A DNA stretch of 64,000 nucleotides, from positions 124,001 to 188,000 of the forward strand of contig NZ_MRDH01000039.1 of assembly GCF_002008225.1 (NCBI RefSeq), in the 5' to 3' direction. The translations under genes were made by a program, and so were the position numbers. The notes below the pieces were generated by a model. The model did no database searches. It was not told where the DNA came from and was given only the letters and a program-made list of their open reading frames with translations. Positions 44,914-53,698 of the stretch are shown piece by piece; position 1 is the first letter of the stretch; every line of letters starts with the position of its first letter. This stretch comes from Agrobacterium salinitolerans. Its GTDB lineage: Bacteria > Pseudomonadota > Alphaproteobacteria > Rhizobiales > Rhizobiaceae.

Positions 44914-46802
44914 GGGCGAAGCTCCCGGATATCGGCATTGCCGTTTGCAAGGACGAAATGGCCTTCGCCGAGATCGGCGGAAATCATGTCGCCATCACCC
45001 TCGTCACGAAACTGTTTACCCCAGTCGAATTTGCCCGTCGCGCTGATCTTGCCGATGGTGCGGAAATCGAGCGGGCGGTCGAGATCGGGGAAAGGCACGG
45101 CCGCCAGCAGGGATTTGGTATAGGGATGAACCGGAGAGCGCATCAGGATTTCGCGCGGCGCCAGTTCCACGATACGGCCTTCGCACATCACGGCCACGCG
45201 GTCGGCCATATAGTCCACCACCGCGAGATTGTGCGAAATGAAGAGATAGGTCAGCCCGAGATCCTGCTGCAAATCCTTAAGAAGATTGAGGATTTGCGCC
45301 TGTACGGAGACATCGAGGGCGGAAACGGGTTCGTCGCAGATGAGAAGTTCGGGGCCGAGCGCCAATGCCCTGGCGATGCCGATACGCTGCCTCTGTCCGC
45401 CCGAGAAACTGTGGGGATAACGGTTGAGTGCACTTTCTCCAAGCCCGATGGCCCTGACGAGACCGCGAACTTTCTCCGCGCGGTATTTCGCGTCACCCCG
45501 CCCATGGATTTCCAGGGGTTCGCTCAGGATGTTGCCCACGGTCATGCGCGGAGACAGCGAGGATATCGGGTCCTGAAAGACCATCTGTATCTTCGACCGC
45601 AGCTCTTTCAGGTCTCCATCCCTGGCATTGAGGACATCGATGTCGCCTTCAGGCCGGTGAAAGGTCACCGAACCCTCATCCGGGCGTACGGCGCGCATGA
45701 GGATTTTGCTGACTGTGGTTTTGCCGCTGCCGCTTTCGCCGACCAGTCCGAGGCATTCGCCACGTCGGATTTCGAAGCTGACGCTGTCGACAGCCTTGGT
45801 GGCGTTGGCGGCGCCTTTGCTGAACCAGCTCGATTTCCGGGTAGTGAAGGTCTTGCTGATATTGTTCACGGTAAGGAGGGGGCCGGGAGTTTTATTGAAC
45901 GCGGCCGTCTTCTTGCCGACGAGGCTTTCGTGGTCGATGTTGATTTCGCGCAGCGCCTTCAGCCTTTCGCCGGGCTTCATGTCGAAATGCGGTACGGCGG
46001 CCATCAGCCCCTTGAGATAGGGGTGGGCCGGCGCCTTGAAAATGTCATCGACGGTGCCGGCTTCCATGATCTCGCCCTGATAGATCACGGCGACCTCGTC
46101 GGCGATGTTGGCGACTACACCAAGATCGTGGGTGATGAGCAGCATGCTCATGTTCAGCCGGCTCTGGAGATCGCGCAGCAGCTTGAGGATTTGTGCCTGT
46201 ATCGTCACATCCAGCGCCGTTGTCGGCTCGTCGGCGATCAGAAGTGCGGGACGACAGATCAGCGCCATGGCGATCATGGCGCGCTGGCGCATGCCGCCCG
46301 ACAGCTCGAAGGGATACATGTTCACGACCTTCTTGGGGTTGGAAAACCCCACAAGGTCGAGCGTTTCATGCATTTTTTCCGCGCGTTCGGCCGGTGACAG
46401 GATGCTGTGAATCCTGAGCGCCTCGTCGATCTGGTTGCCGATGGTGTGCAGCGGCGAAAAAGATGTCATCGGCTCCTGAAAGATCAGGCCGATGCGATTT
46501 CCGCGTATCGAACGGATTTCTCGGCCGTCCTTCGGCAGTTGCAGCAGATCGACAGGGCCGGCCGCGGCATTTTCCGGATCGGTGAATAGCACGCGTCCAT
46601 TCACACGCGCCGTCTTGGGATGGATGCCCATGATGGTCTGGCCGATGACGGATTTTCCCGAACCGGACTCGCCGACGAGCGCTGTGACTTTCCCCGGAAG
46701 AATGCGAAGGCTTGTGCCCCTGACGGCATTGATGGTGCCGCCCATGAGAGAAAACGAGACCTGCAGATTTTCAATACGGAGCAAATCTGCGCCTGCGCTC
46801 AT
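44910..46802 (-). CDS. Fused double ABC ATPase of a peptide-type importer (YejF-like)
   Basis: A 630-residue protein made of two complete ATPase domains, equivalent to DppD plus DppF. Domain 1 has Walker A GESGSGKS, QEPMTSFSPLHTIGNQI, the signature LSGGMRQRAMIAMALICRPA and Walker B LLIADEPTTALD. Domain 2, starting near residue 310, has GESGSGKTT, QDPISSLSPRMTVGN, FSGGQRQRIGIARALALGPE and LLICDEPVSALD. Both domains keep their catalytic residues. Each ends with the Opp/Dpp dimer extension (HPYLKGLMAAVPHF and HPYTKSLLAAVPFPDLDRPL). ATG 46802 has AAGGAA nine bases upstream. It is the first gene of the importer operon and is divergent from the GT32 gene. Confidence 0.94.
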   Translation of the reverse strand: MSAGADLLRIENLQVSFSLMGGTINAVRGTSLRILPGKVTALVGESGSGKSVIGQTIMGIHPKTARVNGRVLFTDPENAAAGPVDLLQLPKDGREIRSIRGNRIGLIFQEPMTSFSPLHTIGNQIDEALRIHSILSPAERAEKMHETLDLVGFSNPKKVVNMYPFELSGGMRQRAMIAMALICRPALLIADEPTTALDVTIQAQILKLLRDLQSRLNMSMLLITHDLGVVANIADEVAVIYQGEIMEAGTVDDIFKAPAHPYLKGLMAAVPHFDMKPGERLKALREINIDHESLVGKKTAAFNKTPGPLLTVNNISKTFTTRKSSWFSKGAANATKAVDSVSFEIRRGECLGLVGESGSGKTTVSKILMRAVRPDEGSVTFHRPEGDIDVLNARDGDLKELRSKIQMVFQDPISSLSPRMTVGNILSEPLEIHGRGDAKYRAEKVRGLVRAIGLGESALNRYPHSFSGGQRQRIGIARALALGPELLICDEPVSALDVSVQAQILNLLKDLQQDLGLTYLFISHNLAVVDYMADRVAVMCEGRIVELAPREILMRSPVHPYTKSLLAAVPFPDLDRPLDFRTIGKISATGKFDWGKQFRDEGDGDMISADLGEGHFVLANGNADIRELRP

Positions 46803-47013
46803 GCCAAAGGGTTCCTTGCCGTCTCTTTATCGTTGCGTTGTGACAATTTGCTTAGGAGGGCTTAAATCAACGTTATCGCAGGGTTTGTTGTCTGTCTATG
46901 CCTCTGAAACATCGAATTGTTTAGCAAATTCGAAGCCGGCTTCCGAAACACGACGGCTTGCCTGACGCCTTTTGTTTGGCGATATGTTAACGTGCGTTTC
47001 TGGATGAGGGTCC

Positions 47014-47976
47014 ATGTCCGACAAGAAATATTACGACGCCCAGCTGGATAAAGCCCGGCAGTTGCAAAATGGCGGCCAGTATGTAGAAGCCAATGCGCTT
47101 CTCTTATCACTGGTTGCAGCAAAGGACAGCCACCTGATGGGTGAGCGGACGGTGCTCGGCCTGCCGCGCCGCTTGCATGCGGCGAGGCTGCGCCTCGCCA
47201 AAGCCGAGGGCGATGTGATCGCCAAGATCGGTTATCAATATACGCTGGTTCCACCGCCGCAGGTGCTGGAGAAATATGTGCGGTTTTCCACGCAAGACCG
47301 TCGCGCGATCAGTGTCAAAAGCCGTGAAGATGTGCCAAGGCTCATCCACCAGATATGGATCGGGGAGAAAGCTCCGCCAGTGTCGGTTGAGGCATGGGCC
47401 GCCCACGCTTCGAACCACGGTTACGGCTATCGGCTCTGGCGGGAGGCCGATCTTGAGCGGCAAGGCGTGTTTTCCAACGGCGTCTTCAAAATCATGCTGG
47501 AAAAGGGCGATTATCCGGGCGCGGTGGATGTGGCCCGTTATATGCTGCTGGAGCGGTTTGGCGGAATCTATCTCGATTGCGACTGGTATCCGGCACGGGA
47601 CGACGCGAGTTTCGATACATTCCTGCCTCTGACGGGGCTGACGGCGTTTGACGAAAAAACCCCGCGGGACACGGGGCAGGGTAGCATGCTGCTTGCCAAT
47701 TCCTTCATAGCAGCGCCTGCCGGACATCCTGTTTTCAGCAGGATGCTGGAAGCCTTCCCCGGAATTATCGAAGACCTGCCGCGCGCGCCCGCCTGGTGGT
47801 CGACCGGCCCCTTGATCTTCACCGTCATCGCCCGGGCAGGGAGCATCAGCCTCGCGCCGGCGGGGTTCGTTGCCGCGTCCCTTCCCGATCGCGCGCCTTT
47901 TGAGGCGGTGGAAGCGGTCAGGCGGGAACTTTCTACCGAGGCGAGCGGGTTGCTGATTGCCTGGAAATCATGGTGA
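47014..47976 (+). CDS. GT32-like glycosyltransferase (DXD sugar-binding domain)
   Basis: A 320-residue protein with the Gly_transf_sug (Och1-like, GT32) domain. The core is VPRLIHQIWIGEKAPPVSVE, then GAVDVARYMLLERFGGIYLD followed by CDWYP, which supplies the D-x-D metal/nucleotide-sugar motif. GQGSMLLANSFIAAPAGHPV and TGPLIFTVIARAG follow. The first 80 residues form a helical, TPR-like lead (LDKARQLQNGGQYVEANALL). No membrane segment or signal peptide is present. It stands alone on the plus strand between two minus-strand operons. Its 3' end overlaps the convergent deacetylase gene by nine bases. Transfer of a hexose or hexosamine to a surface glycan is likely; details unknown. Confidence 0.87.
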   Translation: MSDKKYYDAQLDKARQLQNGGQYVEANALLLSLVAAKDSHLMGERTVLGLPRRLHAARLRLAKAEGDVIAKIGYQYTLVPPPQVLEKYVRFSTQDRRAISVKSREDVPRLIHQIWIGEKAPPVSVEAWAAHASNHGYGYRLWREADLERQGVFSNGVFKIMLEKGDYPGAVDVARYMLLERFGGIYLDCDWYPARDDASFDTFLPLTGLTAFDEKTPRDTGQGSMLLANSFIAAPAGHPVFSRMLEAFPGIIEDLPRAPAWWSTGPLIFTVIARAGSISLAPAGFVAASLPDRAPFEAVEAVRRELSTEASGLLIAWKSW

Positions 47977-48711
47977 GATTTCGTCGATGAGGTCTCTTGA
48001 AGAGCGCCAGCGGGCGGCGGGATGATCGGTGGTCACCTTGAAAAACCGTCTCAGAAAGCGCCAGACATTGTCATCATGGACGAGATGGTGGGTGAGGATG
48101 CCGGTCGTGCCGCCGTTTTCGGCGGTCATCAGGATGCGGGCGGCGGTTTCCGCAAAGAGCACGTCGTCGTCGCGGCCACCGCGGCTGCCGTGCCAGTCGA
48201 TCACATCGACATGGGTGTTCAGGCAGGGCGGCAAGGTGCTTTTCTCCGGCCCGAAAACGGATAGGGCGCGATATCCGAGGCCCGCGAGTGCCTTCACGAT
48301 ACCGGGATCTATGCGGTTCCACGGCGGCACGAGCATCGGCACCAAACGCCCGCCATGCAGGTCGTGGAGTTTATCCAGGCCGGATTGCAATTCATCGAGA
48401 ACGACAGCGGGATCGCGATGCGATCCGAGTTCCTGTTTCTTTTCCTTCTCGCTGGCATAATTCGTATGGGACCAGCCATGCACGGCGACCTGGGCAATGT
48501 CCGACACATCCAGATGCCGTGCGAGCTTATCGGTCGTCATCTCGGGGATGACCGCGAGCGTGACCGGAGCGGAAAAGCCGCCGCAAAGATCGAGCAACGT
48601 GTCGAGCGCAGGCGTCGGCTCCACCGCATCGTCGTCGCGGAGCCAGAGATCGGCGGATATGCCGCGCCGCCCGCATTCGTCGAGTGCCGCAACGAGTTTT
48701 TCCAGACTCAT
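47968..48711 (-). CDS. Polysaccharide deacetylase-like protein (CE4 fold)
   Basis: A 247-residue protein of the NodB/CE4 deacetylase type. LWLRDDDAVEPTPALDTLL gives the catalytic-base Asp and metal Asp, and VAVHGWSHTNYAS gives the two metal-ligand His (H-x3-H). VPPWNRIDPGIVKALAGLGY is the substrate-groove motif (RxPxx equivalent), and GILTHHLVHDD holds the C-terminal catalytic His. There is no signal peptide, so it would act in the cytoplasm on a lipid-linked or nucleotide-linked sugar. Its ATG overlaps the stop of the upstream GT4 gene by four bases, which suggests it modifies the same glycan. Confidence 0.87.
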   Translation of the reverse strand: MSLEKLVAALDECGRRGISADLWLRDDDAVEPTPALDTLLDLCGGFSAPVTLAVIPEMTTDKLARHLDVSDIAQVAVHGWSHTNYASEKEKKQELGSHRDPAVVLDELQSGLDKLHDLHGGRLVPMLVPPWNRIDPGIVKALAGLGYRALSVFGPEKSTLPPCLNTHVDVIDWHGSRGGRDDDVLFAETAARILMTAENGGTTGILTHHLVHDDNVWRFLRRFFKVTTDHPAARWRSSRDLIDEISP

Positions 48712-49805
48712 GATGTTCGCGCCTTTGCTTGCAGCAGTATATGGTTCAGTTCTTTTGCGGCGGTTTCCAGAGACCGTTCATTCCTGACGAACTGCCGGGC
48801 CGCCTGCGCCAGTTCTTTGCGCTGTGTGTCGTCGCCGAGCAGGGTTTTAATCGCGTCGGCATAGGCGGCTCTATCATTTTCTGGTGTCAGTAATCCTGTG
48901 GCGCCGGATTTTACCACTTCGGGGACGCCAGCCACTTCTTCGGCCACAACGGGCAGGCCGGCAGCCTGCGCCTCGAGATAGGCGAGACCATAGGCCTCGC
49001 CATGGCCCGGCCAGACATAGAGAGAGGCTTTTGAAAGAAGCATGGCGATCTCGGTCGCGGTTTTTTCCCCGTGCCAGACGAGACGGCGATTGGGAAACGC
49101 GCTGAATATGGCCTGCACGGCCGTGCGTTCCGGTCCGTCGCCGACGATATCCAGCGTCCAGTCGAGATCCTGCGGCAACAGGGCGAGCGCTTCGGAAAGG
49201 GCGCGGTAGCTGTCGAGCTTGTCACCCGCCCGCATCATGGCGACGGTGATGAGCCTTGCAGGTGTCGGCTGGGGTGAGTTTCTGAGAAAGGCCTCGGCAT
49301 CGATGAAAGGTGGCAGCATGGCCCAGCGAAGGGCGGGCGAGGCCCGCAAGAGGCCTTCACGATCCCGTACGGTGAAGCAGATATTGATGGCGGCGGCGTT
49401 CCATGCGGCCAGCAACCCATCCTGGACCGCCTGCCATCCCATCCCATTTCGCTTCGGCGAGTAGGACGCTTCGGCAGTGACATAGGGGATGCTGAAACGT
49501 CTGCCCAGTTCCGGTCCAAGCAAGTCCGGTGCCTTGTAATAGGGGTGGTAACAAAACCAGAGATCCGGCACGCCCTCCCGCTCCCAGCGTCGCGTGATGA
49601 CCTCGATTTCCCGCTCGGCCTCATCGGCGAGCAAGACTCTTGCCGGGGCATCCGCCTGTTTCAGAAAACTGCGCAATTCCGAGGCAACGGAAACATCGTG
49701 ACCGCCAATCGTCATCGCTTTCATCAACAGGCGAGCCATCAGCCGGTCGCCGGAGGGAACCGGATGGTTGGGAGATTTGAGCGGCGCATAAAAGGCGATC
49801 TTCAT
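48708..49805 (-). CDS. Glycosyltransferase family 4
   Basis: A 365-residue GT-B transferase. The N-terminus MKIAFYAPLKSPNHPVPSGD then RLMARLLMKAMTIGGHDVSV is the acceptor Rossmann domain. The donor half holds LITVAMMRAGDKLDSYRALS, WTLDIVGDGPERTAVQAIF and VWPGHGEAYGLAYLEAQAAG, with the E-x7-E catalytic motif at EAYGLAYLEA, then LPVVAEEVAGVPEVVKSGAT. It is coupled to the deacetylase gene downstream by a four-base overlap. It is divergent from the UDP-sugar dehydrogenase gene, 127 bases away. Sugar and acceptor are unknown. Confidence 0.9.
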   Translation of the reverse strand: MKIAFYAPLKSPNHPVPSGDRLMARLLMKAMTIGGHDVSVASELRSFLKQADAPARVLLADEAEREIEVITRRWEREGVPDLWFCYHPYYKAPDLLGPELGRRFSIPYVTAEASYSPKRNGMGWQAVQDGLLAAWNAAAINICFTVRDREGLLRASPALRWAMLPPFIDAEAFLRNSPQPTPARLITVAMMRAGDKLDSYRALSEALALLPQDLDWTLDIVGDGPERTAVQAIFSAFPNRRLVWHGEKTATEIAMLLSKASLYVWPGHGEAYGLAYLEAQAAGLPVVAEEVAGVPEVVKSGATGLLTPENDRAAYADAIKTLLGDDTQRKELAQAARQFVRNERSLETAAKELNHILLQAKARTS

Positions 49806-49932
49806 GGCGAAGGTTGTGCGTTGCCGGCGGCTCGCGCGTCAACCGGAATTTGAAAGGCCCGAGCCTTGACAGGTCCGTCATTCTTGCCCAACTGAGAGGC
49901 ATCTTTTGCACATGCGCGGAGCGTGACACGCT

Positions 49933-51273
49933 TTGACTTCCCCAGACATCTCCCGGAACCTGCTTTCCAGTATTGAAAACAAAAGCGCCAAAGCGGGGGT
50001 GATCGGCCTCGGCTATGTCGGTCTGCCGCTTGCCATGACGATCGCCAGGGGCGGTTTCAAGGTTGTCGGTTTCGATATCGATCCCGGCAAAATTACCGCG
50101 ATCGAGGCCGGCCGCAGCTATATCGAGGCCGTTTCCGATGAGGTTCTGGCGAGTGTGAGACAGGATGAAGGTTTTGTCGCCACCTCGGATTTCTCCAAGC
50201 TGGCCGAATGCGATGTCATCGCCATCTGCGTGCCCACGCCCCTGACGAAATATCGCGAGCCGGACCTTTCTTATGTCGAAAAGACCTGCCGCGATATTGC
50301 CGCCCATCTGCGCAAGGGGCAGCTCGTGGTTCTGGAATCGACCACCTATCCCGGTACGACTGACGGGGTGGTAAAGACCATTCTGGAAAGTGCCGGGCTT
50401 GTCTCCGGCGTCGATTTCTTCATCGGCTTTTCACCTGAACGGGAAGATCCCGGCAATCGCGATTTCGAGACCTCGACCATTCCGAAGGTTGTCGCTGGCG
50501 ATGGCGAGGCGGCCGGAAAGCTGATGGCGGCATTTTACGGTTCGGTGGTCAAAAAGATCGTCCCCGTCTCGACAAACGCCACGGCCGAGGCGGTAAAAAT
50601 TACCGAAAACGTCTTCCGGGCCGTGAATATCGCGCTGGTCAACGAACTCAAGGTCGTCTACGAGGCAATGGGCATCGACATATGGGAAGTGATCGATGCG
50701 GCGAAGACCAAGCCGTTCGGTTTCATGCCGTTTTATCCCGGTCCGGGTCTCGGCGGCCATTGCATACCGATCGACCCGTTCTATCTCACCTGGAAATCGC
50801 GTGAATATGAATTGCCGACGCGATTCATCGAGCTGGCCGGAGAGATCAATACCGGCATGCCGCGTCATGTCATCGGGCGGGTCGCGGAGGCGCTCGATAT
50901 TCATTCCGGCAAGGCGCTCAGCCGCTCGAAGGTGCTGGTCGTCGGGCTCGCCTATAAAAAGAATGTGCCTGACATTCGCGAAAGCCCCTCGCTGAAGCTC
51001 ATCGAGATTATTCAGGAGCGTGGCGGCGAAGCGGCCTACTTCGATCCCTTTGTTGCAGAAATCCCGAAAACCCGGGAGTATAGCCATCTGATGGGCATGA
51101 AATCCGTGCCGTGGGAAAGGGAGGCGATCGGCGCTTTCGACGCCGTTCTCGTTGCGACCGACCATGACAACGTCGATTATGCCGCTCTAAGCGAATGGGC
51201 GCCGCTTATCATTGACACGCGAAATGTTTTCGCGCGTCGGGATATAGCTGCAAAACACATCATCAAGGCCTGA
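49933..51273 (+). CDS. UDP-N-acetylhexosamine 6-dehydrogenase (WbpA/TviB type)
   Basis: A 446-residue NAD-dependent nucleotide-sugar dehydrogenase that oxidises C6 of a UDP-sugar to the uronic acid. The Rossmann motif is AGVIGLGYVGLPLA, IGFSPEREDPGN is diagnostic of the WbpA/TviB/WecC branch, and the catalytic Cys is about C277 in GPGLGGHCIPIDPFYLTWKS. The C-terminal UDP-binding domain has VLVVGLAYKKNVPDIRESPS. The length and the HCIPIDPFYLTWK motif point to UDP-GlcNAc (giving UDP-GlcNAcA) rather than UDP-glucose, an inference from family. The start is TTG at 49933, since the conserved N-terminus begins there and no in-frame ATG or GTG precedes it. The methyltransferase gene follows four bases after the stop. 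It implies an acidic amino sugar in a surface glycan. Confidence 0.92.
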   Translation: MTSPDISRNLLSSIENKSAKAGVIGLGYVGLPLAMTIARGGFKVVGFDIDPGKITAIEAGRSYIEAVSDEVLASVRQDEGFVATSDFSKLAECDVIAICVPTPLTKYREPDLSYVEKTCRDIAAHLRKGQLVVLESTTYPGTTDGVVKTILESAGLVSGVDFFIGFSPEREDPGNRDFETSTIPKVVAGDGEAAGKLMAAFYGSVVKKIVPVSTNATAEAVKITENVFRAVNIALVNELKVVYEAMGIDIWEVIDAAKTKPFGFMPFYPGPGLGGHCIPIDPFYLTWKSREYELPTRFIELAGEINTGMPRHVIGRVAEALDIHSGKALSRSKVLVVGLAYKKNVPDIRESPSLKLIEIIQERGGEAAYFDPFVAEIPKTREYSHLMGMKSVPWEREAIGAFDAVLVATDHDNVDYAALSEWAPLIIDTRNVFARRDIAAKHIIKA

Positions 51274-51277
51274 TAAT

Positions 51278-51760
51278 ATGAGCAGACTCGATAGTTTCAT
51301 CCGCCGGCTGACCGCGCAGCGGGATATTCTCAACCATGTTGCAGCTGATCTTGATCTGCCGGGTGAAGGCGCGCTTATGGAAATTGGCCTTGGCAACGGG
51401 CGCACTTTCAACCATCTGCGGGAGCTGTTTCCCAACCGCCGCATTGTCGCTTTCGACAGGGCCATGGGTGCGCACGCTTCCTCCGTTCCGGTGCAGGAAG
51501 ATCTGGTGATCGGTGAAATATCGCAAACCGCTCCAGCTTTCATTGGCAAGGAAGCGGCGTTCGTGCATGCCGATATCGGCACGGGTTATCCGGAAAAGGA
51601 TGCTGTCACCCTCACATGGTTGCCCGATCTTGCGGCGGGCATGCTGGCGAAAGGCGGCATTGCGGTCAGCGGCTTGCCTCTGGATCATCCCATGCTGAAG
51701 CCTTTGCCGGTGCCGGCAAGCGTACCGACGGACCGCTATTTTCTGTATCGCAAGATTTGA
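51278..51760 (+). CDS. Small class I SAM-dependent methyltransferase (Methyltransf_17-like)
   Basis: A 160-residue protein with a compact SAM-binding Rossmann core. MEIGLGNGRTFNHLRELFPN is motif I (GxGxGxx), RRIVAFDRAMGAH supplies the acidic residue at the end of strand 2, and EAAFVHADIGTGYPEKDAVT holds motif II. The C-terminal part is short (VPTDRYFLYRKI). This matches a small family of rhizobial methyltransferase-like proteins with no known substrate. It starts four bases after the UDP-sugar dehydrogenase stop and so is coupled to it, which suggests methylation of a glycan or its precursor (inference). Confidence 0.82.
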   Translation: MSRLDSFIRRLTAQRDILNHVAADLDLPGEGALMEIGLGNGRTFNHLRELFPNRRIVAFDRAMGAHASSVPVQEDLVIGEISQTAPAFIGKEAAFVHADIGTGYPEKDAVTLTWLPDLAAGMLAKGGIAVSGLPLDHPMLKPLPVPASVPTDRYFLYRKI

Positions 51761-51794
51761 GATTGGACGCTCCGACACTCGTGTCTGGGCTATC

Positions 51795-53489
51795 TCATAA
51801 ATAGCGCTCGCTCTCTTCTTTCGAGAGCAGGAAGACCTTCATTTGCGAGTTGCGGCCGCGGATGGCGATTTCTTCGCTTCTGAGATCGGCAATCTCCTGT
51901 CCCGCCTGAATGATGGCCGGTTCGGAAACAACGATGGCGGCGCCGAATTCCTTGGCCTTGGATTCGAGCCTGCTTGCCACGTTGACGGTATCGCCGATGG
52001 CCGTGAGGGTTTTGGCCGCGCCATATCCCATGACGCCGACGATGCTCGGACCGGAATGAATTCCGACGACGACTTCCAGGCGGACGGTGAATTGTTTCTC
52101 CAGCCCCTCGTTCAGGATTGCGATATCCCGCAATATGGTTGCGGCCGCCTTCATGGCTTTGCGGCAGGCATGTTCCGCGTCCTCGCCAAGTCCGAAAAGC
52201 GCCATGGCGCCATCGCCGATGAATTTGTCGAGATGGCCTCCCGCCTGCTCTACCGCCTGCCCGACGATGGTGAAATAGCGATTCAGAAGGAAGACGACAT
52301 CATAGGGCAGCTTCGCTTCGGAAAGCGTGGTGAAGTTGCGCAAATCGCAAAAGAGTATGGCTATTTCTTCTTCCCGGCCGGGGCGGGCCGGTTGTGCATC
52401 GGCTGGCAGGTCGCTCTGCTGGGGCGGCGAAACGAGAAGCGCGATATCAATATCGCTGGTGGGGCGTAGCTGGCAGCCGAGCCGGACATCGGAATCGGCA
52501 TGGATGCGCCTCAATGTGGTTTGCTCAATGTCTCCCGGTGGCGGCAGCGGGCCTTTGCTGTTCAGAACCTTGACACGACAGGTTGAGCAGCGCCCTTTGC
52601 CGCCGCAGACGGAATAATGCGGAATTCCGGCAAGGCGGCTCGCTTCCAGAATGCTGAGGCCAGCCGGCACATGCGCCTGCGCGCCGTGTTCATAGCGGAT
52701 TTCTATCGCCGTCAATCGTTGCCGAAAGCTGCGTACGCCACGCATGGCGAAGACCAGCATCACCGCGCCGACGAACAGCGTCTCCGCTGTGCCGGTGATG
52801 AAACGGATCTGTGTTTCCATTTCCCGCTGCAGTGGCAGTTCGTCCTTTTGAATCGTATTGTCGACAAGTCCGGGCGGAAGCGCGTATTTTTTGTCTATTT
52901 CCGCCAGCCATCGACCGGCATCGCTGAAGCCCAGCAGCGCCAGAAGCGGCAGCATCACGGCCACCGTCATGAACAGCCCGGCTATTCGCGGATACCAGTC
53001 TCGATAACGCAGCCAGAAATAGAGGCCAATGCATCCGTGGACCCAGATCACGATCAAGGCGAGGCTTTGCCAGGCGCCCTGTATTGGGTTGTTGATCCAC
53101 AGCCTGCGGATGACCGAATAATAGCCGACATCAATGCCATAAAGCATATGCGACACACGGATATTGACGGCGTGGCCGATGATCAGGAACGGGATAGACA
53201 GACCGAAGATGACCTGAAGTGCTTCGCGGAGCGGCATTCGTAGTGTTCTGCGCAAATAAAGCGAGCGTAGAACAAGACAGACATGCAGCACGACCGAACC
53301 GTAAAAAAGCAGGCTGCTGACGGGATTGAGCCAGATCAGGCTGAACCATTTTCGCGCCCGTTCGGCGGTATCGATGGAGATGAGTGCGAGGGAGTGATTG
53401 AAAAGGTGGGAAAATACGAAAGCAAATATGATGAGGCCGGATAAAATCCGGGCGCGTCTCAAATTGGTCTCCGAAAAGAAACGGATCAT
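51795..53489 (-). CDS. Membrane adenylate cyclase with haem-type anchor and [2Fe-2S] domain
   Basis: A 564-residue class III nucleotidyl cyclase. The first 250 residues hold about six membrane spans with several His near their ends (H28, H32, H69, H106, H114, H151), which resembles the quinone-reactive dihaem-b anchor described for S. meliloti CyaC. Residues about 262-352 form a plant-type ferredoxin domain: C295-x5-C301-x2-C304 in YSVCGGKGRCSTCRVKV and C339 in RLGCQLRP. The cyclase domain (about 373-560) has EIAILFCDLRNFTTLSEAKL, DKFIGDGAMALFG with the two metal Asp (about D382 and D426), and IGDTVNVASRLESKAKEFGA. It should make cAMP in response to redox or respiratory state (inference). It is followed by neither an operon partner nor a terminator; the MBL and CNB genes lie upstream on the same strand. 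Confidence 0.93.
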   Translation of the reverse strand: MIRFFSETNLRRARILSGLIIFAFVFSHLFNHSLALISIDTAERARKWFSLIWLNPVSSLLFYGSVVLHVCLVLRSLYLRRTLRMPLREALQVIFGLSIPFLIIGHAVNIRVSHMLYGIDVGYYSVIRRLWINNPIQGAWQSLALIVIWVHGCIGLYFWLRYRDWYPRIAGLFMTVAVMLPLLALLGFSDAGRWLAEIDKKYALPPGLVDNTIQKDELPLQREMETQIRFITGTAETLFVGAVMLVFAMRGVRSFRQRLTAIEIRYEHGAQAHVPAGLSILEASRLAGIPHYSVCGGKGRCSTCRVKVLNSKGPLPPPGDIEQTTLRRIHADSDVRLGCQLRPTSDIDIALLVSPPQQSDLPADAQPARPGREEEIAILFCDLRNFTTLSEAKLPYDVVFLLNRYFTIVGQAVEQAGGHLDKFIGDGAMALFGLGEDAEHACRKAMKAAATILRDIAILNEGLEKQFTVRLEVVVGIHSGPSIVGVMGYGAAKTLTAIGDTVNVASRLESKAKEFGAAIVVSEPAIIQAGQEIADLRSEEIAIRGRNSQMKVFLLSKEESERYL

Positions 53490-53698
53490 GCAAATCCCAT
53501 CATGTGGTCATTCGGCGCAGAATCATCATGTCGTAAGTGGTGGCACCCTTATTGCAGGCCGTCTCGTGGCAATATCGTGGAGCAATCGATCGGGAACGGT
53601 CAATTGTGCGTGTTCGAATGCTCGCGTCGCATAGGATATTGAAATCAGGATTTCGAGAAGGCGGTCTCGCAAGTTGACTTCGCCGGAGCCAGATTGCG

